NCBI GenBank assembly: GCA_964641215.1
Contig: CAZXKD010000011.1
Span: 1-31,297 of the forward strand
Length of the DNA: 31,297 bases
Direction: 5' to 3'
DNA from: 13-1-40CM-70-15 sp964641215
GTDB taxonomy: Bacteria > Gemmatimonadota > Gemmatimonadetes > Gemmatimonadales > GWC2-71-9
The notes below the pieces were generated by a model that searched no databases, was not told the DNA's origin, and worked only from the letters and a program-made list of their open reading frames with translations. Within the stretch, counting starts at the first letter, position 1; every line of letters starts with the position of its first letter. The translations under genes were made by a program, and so were the position numbers. Positions 23,704 through 30,077 of this stretch are shown one piece after another.

Positions 23704-25146
23704 ATGAGGAAGCTCGCGTTTCTCTCGCTGGCGCTGAGCGCGGCGCTCGCCTGCCGTGATCCCGAAGTGCCGGACCTGAACAACCCGAGCATCGACGATT
23801 TGACGACGCACCCGACGCCCTCCAAAATCGCCACCGCGGCGCAGGGACTCCTGGTCGGTGCCCGCCTCAACATCGCCGAGTATAACGGCTATGTCTCCGA
23901 GCTGGGCGTGTTCGGGCGCGAGTCGTTCATCTTCGACCCGGGCGACAACCGCTTCGAGACCGAGCTGCTGTTCGGGCCGCTCGATCCCGCCGGCCCGCGC
24001 TTCGGCGGCAACCTCTGGGTGGTGCGCTTCGCCAACATTCGCGCGGCCAATAACCTGCTCACCGCGCTGGGGAGTTCCGCACTGATCGGCATGAGCGCGG
24101 CGGAAAAGGAAGCGACGACTGGGTTCGCGCAGACGATCCAGGGGCTCGATTTCCTCGAGGTCATCAATACCCGCGACACGATCGGCGCGCCGATCGACGT
24201 GAACACGAAGCTCGGGGACCCGCCCGCGCCGATCCAGCCGCGCGATGTCGTGTTCACCCACATCGTGCAATTGCTCGATTCAGCCGACACGCATCTCGCC
24301 GCCGGCGGTGGAGCGTTTCCTTTCCAGCTGTCGTCCGGCTTCAGCGCGTTCGGGACGTTCAACACCCCCGCCACGTTCCGGAAGTTCAACCGGGCGCTGA
24401 AGGCCCGCGTGCAGGTCTACCGGGGCGCCATCTTCAGTTGCGCGGCGTGCTTCACGGACGCGCTGACGCTTCTCACCAGCGGGGCGACGTTCATCGACAC
24501 GAACCCGGGCTTCAGCTTCGACGCGGGTGTCTATCACGCGTTCGGCACCGGCTCGGGGGACCTGACCAACGGTCTCTACGACCCGACCCCGGCGAAGCTG
24601 TACGCCCACCCGTCACTGTACGACTCCGTCGAGACGCAGAACGCCTCGACCCTAAAGGACCGCCGCTTCCTGGCGAAGGTCCAGTTCGTGGCCTTGCGTC
24701 CGTACGGCAGTCACAGCGACAGCCTGGGGTTCCTCCGGTACTCGAGCCCCACCGCCTCCGTCCCGATCATCCGAAATGAGGAACTGATCTTGTTGCGGGC
24801 GGAAGCGAATCGCGGGATCGGTGGGGCCACGAACCTCCTCGATGCCGCGAAGGACATCAACTTCATCCGGGTGAACTCGGGCAACCTTGCGCCTGTCGCG
24901 AACCTCGGCGTCCAAACGCCGGACAGCATCCTGCGGGCGCTGCTCAAGCAGAAGCGCTATTCGCTGCTGTTCGAAGGCGGGCACAGCTGGATCGATCACC
25001 GGCATTACTTCGCGAGTGGCGTGGACCTTCCGCCGACGGGGCACCTGCGGCTGTTCAACAAGACCGGAGACCAGGTGTTTCTGCTGATGCCGGTCCCGCT
25101 GGACGAATGCCTGCCGCGGGCTCGGCCCAGCCGGGGCTGCCCGTAG
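23704..25146 (+). CDS. SusD/RagB-family nutrient-binding outer-membrane lipoprotein
   Basis: 480 residues from ATG at 23704; an earlier in-frame ATG at 23653 would place the signal peptide internally. MRKLAFLSLALSAALAC is a lipoprotein signal with Cys at residue 17. The mature start DPEVPDLNNPSIDDL is typical of SusD-like proteins from this kind of organism. TPR-like helices follow (FANIRAANNLLTAL; RDVVFTHIVQLLDSADTHLA; FNRALKARVQVYRGAI). Late motifs PIIRNEELILLRAEANRGIG and ILRALLKQKRYSLLFEGGHS define the RagB C-terminal region. Partner of the preceding receptor. Length is typical of the family. Confidence 0.9.
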   Translation: MRKLAFLSLALSAALACRDPEVPDLNNPSIDDLTTHPTPSKIATAAQGLLVGARLNIAEYNGYVSELGVFGRESFIFDPGDNRFETELLFGPLDPAGPRFGGNLWVVRFANIRAANNLLTALGSSALIGMSAAEKEATTGFAQTIQGLDFLEVINTRDTIGAPIDVNTKLGDPPAPIQPRDVVFTHIVQLLDSADTHLAAGGGAFPFQLSSGFSAFGTFNTPATFRKFNRALKARVQVYRGAIFSCAACFTDALTLLTSGATFIDTNPGFSFDAGVYHAFGTGSGDLTNGLYDPTPAKLYAHPSLYDSVETQNASTLKDRRFLAKVQFVALRPYGSHSDSLGFLRYSSPTASVPIIRNEELILLRAEANRGIGGATNLLDAAKDINFIRVNSGNLAPVANLGVQTPDSILRALLKQKRYSLLFEGGHSWIDHRHYFASGVDLPPTGHLRLFNKTGDQVFLLMPVPLDECLPRARPSRGCP

Positions 25147-25156
25147 CGACGATCTC

Positions 25157-25215
25157 CGGGAAACGGGAAGCGGGAAACGTGAGAAGCGCTTGCGTTTCCC
25201 GTTTCTCGTTTCCCG
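25157..25215. repeat. Palindromic repeat element, probable bidirectional terminator
   Basis: Two 23-base arms (25157-25179 and 25193-25215) pair along their full length with only two G-T wobbles around a 13-base loop. It lies between convergent stops (SusD at 25146 and the minus-strand gene at 25231), a natural place for a terminator acting on both strands. The right arm read on the minus strand begins CGGGAAACGAGAAACGGGAA, a 20-mer that recurs exactly at 4759-4778. Confidence 0.75.
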
Positions 25216-25230
25216 CTCTCACGACCGAGC

Positions 25231-25605
25231 CTAGTTGACGATCAGGACCCCCACGATCCCCCCCAGCCCGTCGTTGACGGTGGCGACGCCGCGCGGAACC
25301 ACCCACTCCTTGCCATCCACCAANNNNNNNNNNNNNNNNNNNNNNNNNNNNNNNNNNNNNNNNNNNNNNNNNNNNNNNNNNNNNNNNNNNNNNNNNNNNN
25401 NNNNNNNNNNNNNNNNNNNNNNNTTGCCGGAGAGCGCCGCCAGGGAGCTGCCCAGGTTGGACTCGAACATCGGCGAGACGAACTGGAGGTTCGGAGAGAC
25501 GGATGCGACGGCTAGACGGGAGCCCCCGGCATAACGCACAGTGCCGACCCCCAGGCCGACGGAGGCCTGGGTCTGAAACAGAACCGGCAGGAAGAGCCAT
25601 CGCAT
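25231..25605 (-). CDS. Putative secreted/envelope protein interrupted by assembly gap
   Basis: From ATG at 25605, 60 residues are visible before the gap: a short signal-like start (MRWLFLPVLFQTQ) and then SVGLGVGTVRYAGGSRLAVA with SVSPNLQFVSPMFESNLGSS, alternating strands typical of an outer-membrane barrel's first hairpins. After the gap the end reads LVDGKEWVVPRGVATVNDGL and GGIVGVLIVN. The frame matches across the 100 N, but gap size is unknown, so it is not certain that both ends belong to one gene. No family recognised. Confidence 0.5.
   Translation of the reverse strand: MRWLFLPVLFQTQASVGLGVGTVRYAGGSRLAVASVSPNLQFVSPMFESNLGSSLAALSGXXXXXXXXXXXXXXXXXXXXXXXXXXXXXXXXXXLVDGKEWVVPRGVATVNDGLGGIVGVLIVN
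25324..25423. other. Assembly gap (100 N)
   Basis: Exactly 100 N inside a minus-strand gene; a scaffold placeholder of unknown true length. Confidence 0.95.
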
Positions 25606-25643
25606 CCTGCCGGAAAGCTACGTTGGCTTAGGGCCGATAGCCT

Positions 25644-25994
25644 CTAGGGGCGATGGCTGCCGGACTGCCCGGGGCTCGTCGGCTTTTGGGACGGCGAGGC
25701 GGGCACGGCCGGCATCGCGGGCTTGGCGGGCACAGCTGGGACGGCCGCTCCGCCGCCCGACGCGGGCGAGGCCGGCATCGCCGGCTTGGCTGGCATCGCA
25801 GGGATCGCCGGCGTCACCGGCCGGTTGTCCGGCCCGACGACGCTGCCGCGTGTGTGCGTGGCCCGATGTTCCAGCGCCAGTGCAACTCTGTGCGTGGCGG
25901 TATCCGAGGCGTTGGCGTTAGGAATCTGCGGCGTCTGCGCGGCGAGCAGCGCGGGCACCGCGAGTAGTGTCAGCAGGGTCGTTGTGAAGCGCAT
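25644..25994 (-). CDS. Small secreted protein with Pro-Ala tripeptide repeats
   Basis: 116 residues. ATG at 25994 has GGAGG 5 bases upstream. MRFTTTLLTLLAVPALLAAQ is a signal peptide. After a short hydrophilic region (THRVALALEHRATHTRGSVV) the chain becomes a P-x-x/P-A-x repeat: PAIPAMPAKPAMPASPA, a Gly-Ala break, then PAVPAKPAMPAVPASPS. Such chains form extended polyproline-like stalks. It lies 28 bases behind the sigma-region-2-only gene on the same strand, so the two are probably co-transcribed. No domain family recognised. Confidence 0.65.
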   Translation of the reverse strand: MRFTTTLLTLLAVPALLAAQTPQIPNANASDTATHRVALALEHRATHTRGSVVGPDNRPVTPAIPAMPAKPAMPASPASGGGAAVPAVPAKPAMPAVPASPSQKPTSPGQSGSHRP

Positions 25995-26022
25995 GCAGTC
26001 CTCCTCTTCATTCTTCATCAAT

Positions 26023-26349
26023 CTACGGATGCACTGCCGCCGCTCCGAGCGTCGGGGAGCGGTGCTGGAGCACTTCGCGGGCCCGCGCCCGGAGCATTGC
26101 GGACAGCCAGGCGGGCACATGGTCGCGACTCGGGTCGAACTCCGTCGCGGCGCGGGTCGCCTGCAGGAACGCTTCGGACACGACGTGCGTGGCGTCCCGG
26201 GCGTCACCCAGCACGGCGTACGCCAGAGCGTACAGCGTGCCGTCGTGCCGGCGGCGCAGCTCGCTCAGGGCTTCCCCGTCTCCCGCGGCGATTCGCGCCA
26301 CCAAGTCCCGATCCGGCGTCAGCCGGCCCGGCTCGTTCTCCAGGTTCAT
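26023..26349 (-). CDS. Sigma-70 region 2-only protein (short ECF-like)
   Basis: 108 residues. DRDLVARIAAGDGEALSELR, RRHDGTLYALAYAVLGDARD and then ATHVVSEAFLQATRAATEFD match ECF sigma region 2 (core RNA polymerase binding and -10 recognition). The protein stops soon after REVLQHRS, with no region 4 and no helix-turn-helix. The bases after its stop run straight into the ribosome binding site of the next gene, so a missing domain by simple frameshift is not evident. It could be an anti-sigma-like competitor, a split sigma subunit or a remnant. It is divergent from a complete ECF sigma gene with 148 bases between starts. No strong ribosome binding site is visible at the ATG (26349). Confidence 0.65.
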   Translation of the reverse strand: MNLENEPGRLTPDRDLVARIAAGDGEALSELRRRHDGTLYALAYAVLGDARDATHVVSEAFLQATRAATEFDPSRDHVPAWLSAMLRARAREVLQHRSPTLGAAAVHP

Positions 26350-26497
26350 GCGAGAGTGAAGATGACCGGCCCTATCTCGCGGTAACGCACGGCGCAGCCT
26401 CGTTACCCAGCCTGTCGCGTATACTCTTTATGCGTGGGGAGTTGCCCGAGCCGCCGGGGGCCTCTAGCATCGAGGGCACGAACTTCAGGGGCTCCGG
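26350..26497. promoter_or_regulatory. Divergent intergenic region with a possible -10 element
   Basis: This 148-base region separates two sigma-like genes. TATACT at 26420-26425 (plus strand) is a close match to a -10 hexamer, but no good -35 is seen at the right distance. ECF factors often regulate their own promoter, so an alternative promoter here is likely but cannot be defined from one sequence. Confidence 0.3.
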
Positions 26498-27049
26498 TTG
26501 GGTTCACGGGACGCGGCGGCGGATGGAGTGGTGGTGCGGGCGGTACTGGCCGGCGACATCGAGCGCTACGCCGAGCTAGTCGGTCGCTATCGCGACCGCT
26601 ACGCGCGGTACGCCGCCCGGATGCTCGGCTCGGCGGACGCGGCCGAGGATGCGGTGCAGGACGCGTTCATCCGCGCGTACGACCAGCTGGCGCAGTGCCG
26701 TGACCCGGACAACTTCGCCGGATGGTTCTTTCTCATCCTGCGGAACCGCTGCTTCGCGGAGCGGCGGCGGGAGGCGCGGATTGGGCCCGTGGCGGACGTC
26801 GAGGCGTACCCCATCGCCGCGACCGAGCGATCCGACGGGATGATGGAAGCCAAGGAACGGCTCCACGCGCTGCAACAGGCGCTCCTGGAGCTGACGCCGG
26901 ACCAACGAGAAGTGTTCGTGTTGAAGCACGTCGAGGGGCTGTCCTACGAGGAGATCGCCGCACGCATCGGCGGCTCCGTGCCCTCGCTCAAGATGCGGAT
27001 GCACCGGGCCTACGACCGGCTCCGGCAAAGCTTGAAGGACAGGATGTGA
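26498..27049 (+). CDS. ECF-family RNA polymerase sigma factor
   Basis: 183 residues from TTG at 26498 (AGGGG 6 bases upstream); in-frame GTGs at 26528-26534 are alternatives. Region 2 covers about 15-85 (GDIERYAELVGRYRDRYARY, ADAAEDAVQDAFIRAYDQL, NFAGWFFLILRNRCFAERRR). Region 4 covers about 122-178 (LTPDQREVFVLKHVEGLSYE, EIAARIGGSVPSLKMRMHRA), with the helix-turn-helix. It is followed 4 bases later by a membrane protein that fits the anti-sigma position. Confidence 0.9.
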   Translation: MGSRDAAADGVVVRAVLAGDIERYAELVGRYRDRYARYAARMLGSADAAEDAVQDAFIRAYDQLAQCRDPDNFAGWFFLILRNRCFAERRREARIGPVADVEAYPIAATERSDGMMEAKERLHALQQALLELTPDQREVFVLKHVEGLSYEEIAARIGGSVPSLKMRMHRAYDRLRQSLKDRM

Positions 27050-27053
27050 GGTC

Positions 27054-27713
27054 ATGACGGGCTACCAAACCCTGGTGAAGCAGCTGCTCGACGGCGAGCT
27101 CACGCTGGCCGAGCTGCCACCCGAGCTGCAGGCCGAAGGGGCCGAGGCGCTGCGACTGCTGGCGGCTGTAGACCGTCGCTCAGTCATACTGCCTGCGGCC
27201 ATCGATGCGCGGGTGATGGAGGCCGTGCGGGCCCGCACGGCGGGGAGGGCAGCTTCGCGGTCGCGCGGCCTGCTGCGCTGGATTACCGAGCCGCAGGAGC
27301 TGCGCGTGCGCGTGCGACCCCGGCTGCTGGTCGCTGGACTCGCCGCCGCGGCGGCTCTGGTACTGGTGTTCGGCGGCCGGGGGGCGCTGTCTCGCCGCGG
27401 CGCTGGGCCAGGGATTGCAGCCACTGCGGAGAGCGTGCTCGTGCGCTTCGTGCTGTACGCCCCGGGCGCCAAGCAGGTCGGGCTCGCGGGCACCTTCAAT
27501 CAATGGGACCAGGCGGCCACGCCGCTGGTGCGCACCGGCTCCGACGGCGTCTGGACCGTCACGGTCGCGCTTCCCGCCGGGCAGCATCAGTACGCGTTCG
27601 TCGTGGACGGGCGACGCTGGGTCACCGACCCCGCGGCACCGGCCGTGGACGACGGCTTCGGTCGCCGCAACAGCGTGATCGCGGTCGGCGGGTCGCGAGG
27701 GAGAGTGCTGTGA
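27054..27713 (+). CDS. Membrane-anchored anti-sigma-like protein with an extracytoplasmic CBM48 domain
   Basis: 219 residues. GAGG lies just upstream of ATG 27054. The N-terminal 85 residues are charged and helical (LVKQLLDGELTLAELPPELQ), as in sigma-binding domains, although no zinc-finger HxxxCxxC is present. One membrane helix covers about 90-108 (LLVAGLAAAAALVLVFGG). The outer part, about 128-212, is a clear glycogen-binding CBM48/AMPK-beta-like module: FVLYAPGAKQVGLAGTFNQW, then DGVWTVTVALPAGQHQYAFV and VDGRRWVTDPAAP. Gene order directly after an ECF factor suggests it restrains that factor and senses a glycan or cell-envelope signal; that role is inference. It overlaps the next gene as GTGA. 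Confidence 0.82.
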   Translation: MTGYQTLVKQLLDGELTLAELPPELQAEGAEALRLLAAVDRRSVILPAAIDARVMEAVRARTAGRAASRSRGLLRWITEPQELRVRVRPRLLVAGLAAAAALVLVFGGRGALSRRGAGPGIAATAESVLVRFVLYAPGAKQVGLAGTFNQWDQAATPLVRTGSDGVWTVTVALPAGQHQYAFVVDGRRWVTDPAAPAVDDGFGRRNSVIAVGGSRGRVL

Positions 27714-28378
27714 GCTCTCAGCGTGTCGCGTGGCTGCTCTCGGTCGCGGCCGTCTGGGCGCCGCTCGCGGCCCAGCAGGACGTCACCGCGCGCCTCGCCG
27801 GTCGCGTGCCGCCGGCGGTCGCGGCCGCGGTTCGCGTCCTTGCCGACTCGGCCAGCGCCCGCGGCTTGCCTGTGGACCCGCTGGTCGACAAGGCGATCGA
27901 GGGCGGCGCCAAGAGCGTACCGCCCGAGCGTGTGGTCATGGCGGTGCGGCTGGTGCTCGCTCAGCTCGACGCCGCGGCCGCGGGGATCCGCGTCGGGGGC
28001 GTCGTGATCCCTGACGGTGAGACGATCGAGGCGGCGGCCTTCACCCTGGCCGCGGGCATGACCGAGCCCCAGGTCAGCGAGCTGGTGAAGCTCAGCACCA
28101 CCCCGTATTCACCGGCCGCCACGCTGCGCGTCGCCGGCACGCTGACGGCGCTGGGCGTGCCCGCGGTCCAGACGGTGGCCCTGCTCCGCGAAACGATCCG
28201 CAGCGGCCACACGACGGCGGATCTGGGGGGGTTGCCCGGCGAGGTGCGGGTGCAGATGGCGCGAGGCCGGACACCCGCTCAAGCGGCCGCGGGCCTCGCG
28301 CGCGCGGCAGCAGCCCGCGCTGCCGCCCCCGGGCAGGCGAAGCCGGACAAACACCCCGACAACCCGCGCCGGCCCTGA
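27710..28378 (+). CDS. Secreted protein of the sigma operon, function unknown
   Basis: 222 residues from GTG at 27710, overlapping the anti-sigma-like gene's stop as GTGA. RVAWLLSVAAVWAPLAAQQ is a signal peptide. The mature part is Ala/Val-rich and helical, with two or three weakly similar helical units (DPLVDKAIEGGAKSVPPERV; GMTEPQVSELVKLSTTPYSP), and ends in a basic, Pro-rich tail (AKPDKHPDNPRRP). No known domain is recognised. It is the third gene of the sigma/anti-sigma operon, so it is likely part of the envelope response controlled by it. Confidence 0.7.
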   Translation: MSSQRVAWLLSVAAVWAPLAAQQDVTARLAGRVPPAVAAAVRVLADSASARGLPVDPLVDKAIEGGAKSVPPERVVMAVRLVLAQLDAAAAGIRVGGVVIPDGETIEAAAFTLAAGMTEPQVSELVKLSTTPYSPAATLRVAGTLTALGVPAVQTVALLRETIRSGHTTADLGGLPGEVRVQMARGRTPAQAAAGLARAAAARAAAPGQAKPDKHPDNPRRP

Positions 28379-28398
28379 CGCCACCTCGCTGGGGTGTG

Positions 28399-28812
28399 TT
28401 ACAGCAGCCTGAAACCCAGCGCGTGGTCGATTGAGTAGGCCCCGGCGCCGGTCGCCCCCAGCGTGAGCGCTGCCACGAGGAGCACCAGGTTGTACTCGTA
28501 GCCGCCGTTCTGGATGAAGAAGCCCTTCGGGCCATGCACCTTCACGATCGCTACGACCATCGTGGCGACGATGAGCGCCGCCCCGACGGCTGTGAACAGT
28601 CCCAGGAGCACCAGAGCGCCCCCCAGGAGCTCACCGACCGCTGCCGTCGTGGCCCAGAAGCGGGCCGGCTGCAGGCCGAGGCTGGCCATGAACCCGCTCG
28701 CGCCACCCAAGCCCGGCCCGCCGAACGCCCCAAACGCTTTTTGCGCGCCGTGTCCCAGGAACACCAACCCGAGCACCAGCCGGAGCGCCAGTAACCCCAG
28801 ATTCCCTGCCAT
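28399..28812 (-). CDS. DoxX-family membrane protein
   Basis: 137 residues from ATG at 28812, with GGAGG 5 bases upstream; a TTG at 28824 would only extend into the ribosome binding site. Four membrane helices are visible. LGLLALRLVLGLVFLGHGAQ followed by KAFGAFGGPGLGGASGFMAS is the DoxX/YphA-like start, and a later GLFTAVGAALIVATMVVAIV helix precedes KGFFIQNGGYEYNLVLLVAA. DoxX-like proteins are linked to quinone or thiol stress and to membrane redox complexes. It is divergent from a MarR regulator with an operator between them. Confidence 0.9.
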   Translation of the reverse strand: MAGNLGLLALRLVLGLVFLGHGAQKAFGAFGGPGLGGASGFMASLGLQPARFWATTAAVGELLGGALVLLGLFTAVGAALIVATMVVAIVKVHGPKGFFIQNGGYEYNLVLLVAALTLGATGAGAYSIDHALGFRLL

Positions 28813-28825
28813 CGTGTCCTCCAAT

Positions 28826-28843
28826 TATCTTTAATTCGAGATA
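28826..28843. promoter_or_regulatory. Palindromic operator for the MarR-family regulator
   Basis: TATCTTTAATTCGAGATA is an 18-base imperfect palindrome (arms TATCT and AGATA around an AATT core). It is very like the operators of quinone-sensing MarR proteins of the MhqR/YodB type. It lies 4 bases upstream of the doxX ribosome binding site on one side and just before a TTGACT (28845-28850, a likely -35 for the regulator gene) on the other, so one bound dimer could repress both genes. Confidence 0.7.
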
Positions 28844-28892
28844 CTTGACTTCTAAGCACCATGGGAACATGTTGGCCCGCCGGGAGGTTCCT

Positions 28893-29387
28893 ATGGTGAT
28901 GCGCAATGCGACGATTCGTCGTGACCCGGCCTTGCGGCTGTGGGTGGTGCTGGCCCGGGCCTTCGACGCCGTCGAGCGCCACTCCCGGGCTAGTATCGCC
29001 CGGTTCGACCTCGGCACCACCGAGTTCGGGGTGCTCGAGGTCCTCTATCACAAGGGCCGGCTCCCGGTGTGCGAGGTGCAGCGACGGATCCTCATCGAGA
29101 GCGGCAGCACCACCTACGTAGTAGACAAGCTGGTGGAGCGTGGGCTGGTGCGCCGCGTGGCGAGCGCAGGCGACCGCCGCCAGCGGCCGCTAGCCCTCAC
29201 CGCGCGGGGCCGACGTCTGATGGATCGCATCTTCCCGCCCCACGCCAGCACGATGCGCCGCGCGGTCGCGGGGCTCTCACCCCGGCAGCAGCGCCAGGCG
29301 CTCGGGCTGCTGCGGACCCTGGGCCTGGCGGCCGCCGGGACCAGTCGAAAAACTGCGACGGACGATGATCACGACTCGCAAGAGTGA
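28893..29387 (+). CDS. MarR-family transcriptional regulator
   Basis: 164 residues from ATG at 28893, with GGGAGG 5 bases upstream; an earlier in-frame TTG at 28845 overlaps the promoter. The winged helix-turn-helix is clear: TTEFGVLEVLYHKGRLPVCE, then IESGSTTYVVDKLVERGLVR and the wing ASAGDRRQRPLALTARGRRL. C60 sits at the start of the recognition region (LPVCEVQRR) and could sense quinones or oxidants by alkylation or oxidation, as in related regulators, but this is not proven. It probably represses itself and the divergent doxX through the shared palindrome. Confidence 0.88.
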   Translation: MVMRNATIRRDPALRLWVVLARAFDAVERHSRASIARFDLGTTEFGVLEVLYHKGRLPVCEVQRRILIESGSTTYVVDKLVERGLVRRVASAGDRRQRPLALTARGRRLMDRIFPPHASTMRRAVAGLSPRQQRQALGLLRTLGLAAAGTSRKTATDDDHDSQE

Positions 29388-29482
29388 CGAGCGAGGAGAG
29401 ACCGCAGTCGCCGATGAGCCACGCCGAACGGTCACCGGGGCGGGGCCGGCCGAGCTCGTGCTGATGAATCTTCCGTAAGGCG

Positions 29483-29488
29483 TATATT
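29483..29488 (+). promoter_or_regulatory. Possible -10 element giving a leaderless transcript
   Basis: TATATT ends 6 bases before the ATG at 29495, so a start site at the usual distance would fall on the first base of the gene. No ribosome binding site is present, which fits a leaderless message. No clear -35 is visible. Confidence 0.4.
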
Positions 29489-29494
29489 GCAGCA

Positions 29495-29893
29495 ATGGAG
29501 CTGCGCCTCGGGCGGTTCGTCGCGATTGCCGTTGTCGTCGTGGCGCTGGGGATGCTCACCTTGCGCCACCGGGCTGAGCAGCTGCACCAGCGTCTGCCGG
29601 CAACGACGACCGCGGGACCCGCCTCCGCTCCCGCTGGCACGCGCACCCTGGCGGACTCCGACAGCATCGCGGTGGTCGGGGCCGCCATCGGGGCCCTTCA
29701 GTCGGACGACTCCCTCCACGGATGGGGCAGTATTCCAGTCCAGGTCCTCAAGTTCGAGCGGGACAGCGCTGGCGTGCTCGTGACCCTGCTGCCGCAAGAT
29801 CCCACGGTCCCGGGAGGTGGCGCGCTGGTGCGCGTCGCGCCGGGTCGGGGGGGGCGGGGGCCGGCCGCGCGTCTGATCGAGCGCTACCGCTAG
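29495..29893 (+). CDS. Small membrane-anchored protein, function unknown
   Basis: 132 residues. One N-terminal membrane segment (FVAIAVVVVALGMLTL) after a basic start, then a coil of low complexity (LPATTTAGPASAPAGTRTLA), and a small soluble domain with DSDSIAVVGAAIGALQSDDS and IPVQVLKFERDSAGVLVTLL, ending in a Gly/Arg-rich tail (GRGGRGPAARLIERYR). No family recognised. It stands alone between the MarR gene and the metH leader. The stretch 29388-29494 before it holds nothing else that I can see. Confidence 0.6.
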   Translation: MELRLGRFVAIAVVVVALGMLTLRHRAEQLHQRLPATTTAGPASAPAGTRTLADSDSIAVVGAAIGALQSDDSLHGWGSIPVQVLKFERDSAGVLVTLLPQDPTVPGGGALVRVAPGRGGRGPAARLIERYR

Positions 29894-29925
29894 CCTCGCG
29901 AGGTCGCAATTGGGCCTGCCTGGGG

Positions 29926-29954
29926 TTGGCCCGGCAGCCCGGCCGGATTAGCTT
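29926..29954 (+). promoter_or_regulatory. Possible metH promoter, overlapping a GC-rich hairpin
   Basis: TTGGCC (29926-29931) and TAGCTT (29949-29954) are 17 bases apart, a weak sigma70-like match that would start transcription just before the riboswitch. The same area (29912-29940) can fold as a GC-rich stem (GGGCCTGCC with GGCAGCCC) that may end the upstream transcript, though no T-run follows. Confidence 0.35.
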
Positions 29955-29979
29955 TGAGGGGCAACAACAACCGTCGGTT

Positions 29980-30028
29980 CGTGGTGATTTGCGGCTATTG
30001 CAGCCACGTTAAACAAGTCGCTAAAAGG
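29980..30028 (+). ncRNA. SAM-II-type riboswitch upstream of metH
   Basis: CGTGG (29980-29984) pairs with CCACG (30004-30008) as stem P1. The conserved pieces of the SAM-II aptamer are in order: GTGGTGATTTG, then TTGCAGCCACGTTAAACAAG, then TCGCTAAAAGG. SAM-II aptamers fold as a pseudoknot and control methionine and SAM genes. Position before metH fits. Identification is by recalled consensus, not by a covariance model; the related SAM-V class has a similar core. Confidence 0.85.
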
Positions 30029-30068
30029 CCGGACCCCGGCGTCCGTGTTGGCGACGGGGCCTTTCTTT
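30024..30068 (+). terminator. Possible terminator/expression-platform hairpin after the riboswitch
   Basis: AAAGGCC (30024-30030) can pair with GGCCTTT (30058-30064), with an inner CGTC/GACG stem, and a T-rich CTTTCTTT follows. The left arm overlaps the 3' strand of the SAM-II core, so the two folds compete. Which state SAM favours cannot be decided from sequence alone. Confidence 0.5.
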
Positions 30069-30077
30069 CGGGGAACG

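Noticed and set aside
25680..25850. Short direct repeats considered as a CRISPR or regulatory array
   Set aside because: The repeats are contiguous, vary in sequence and are explained by the Pro-Ala coding repeat.
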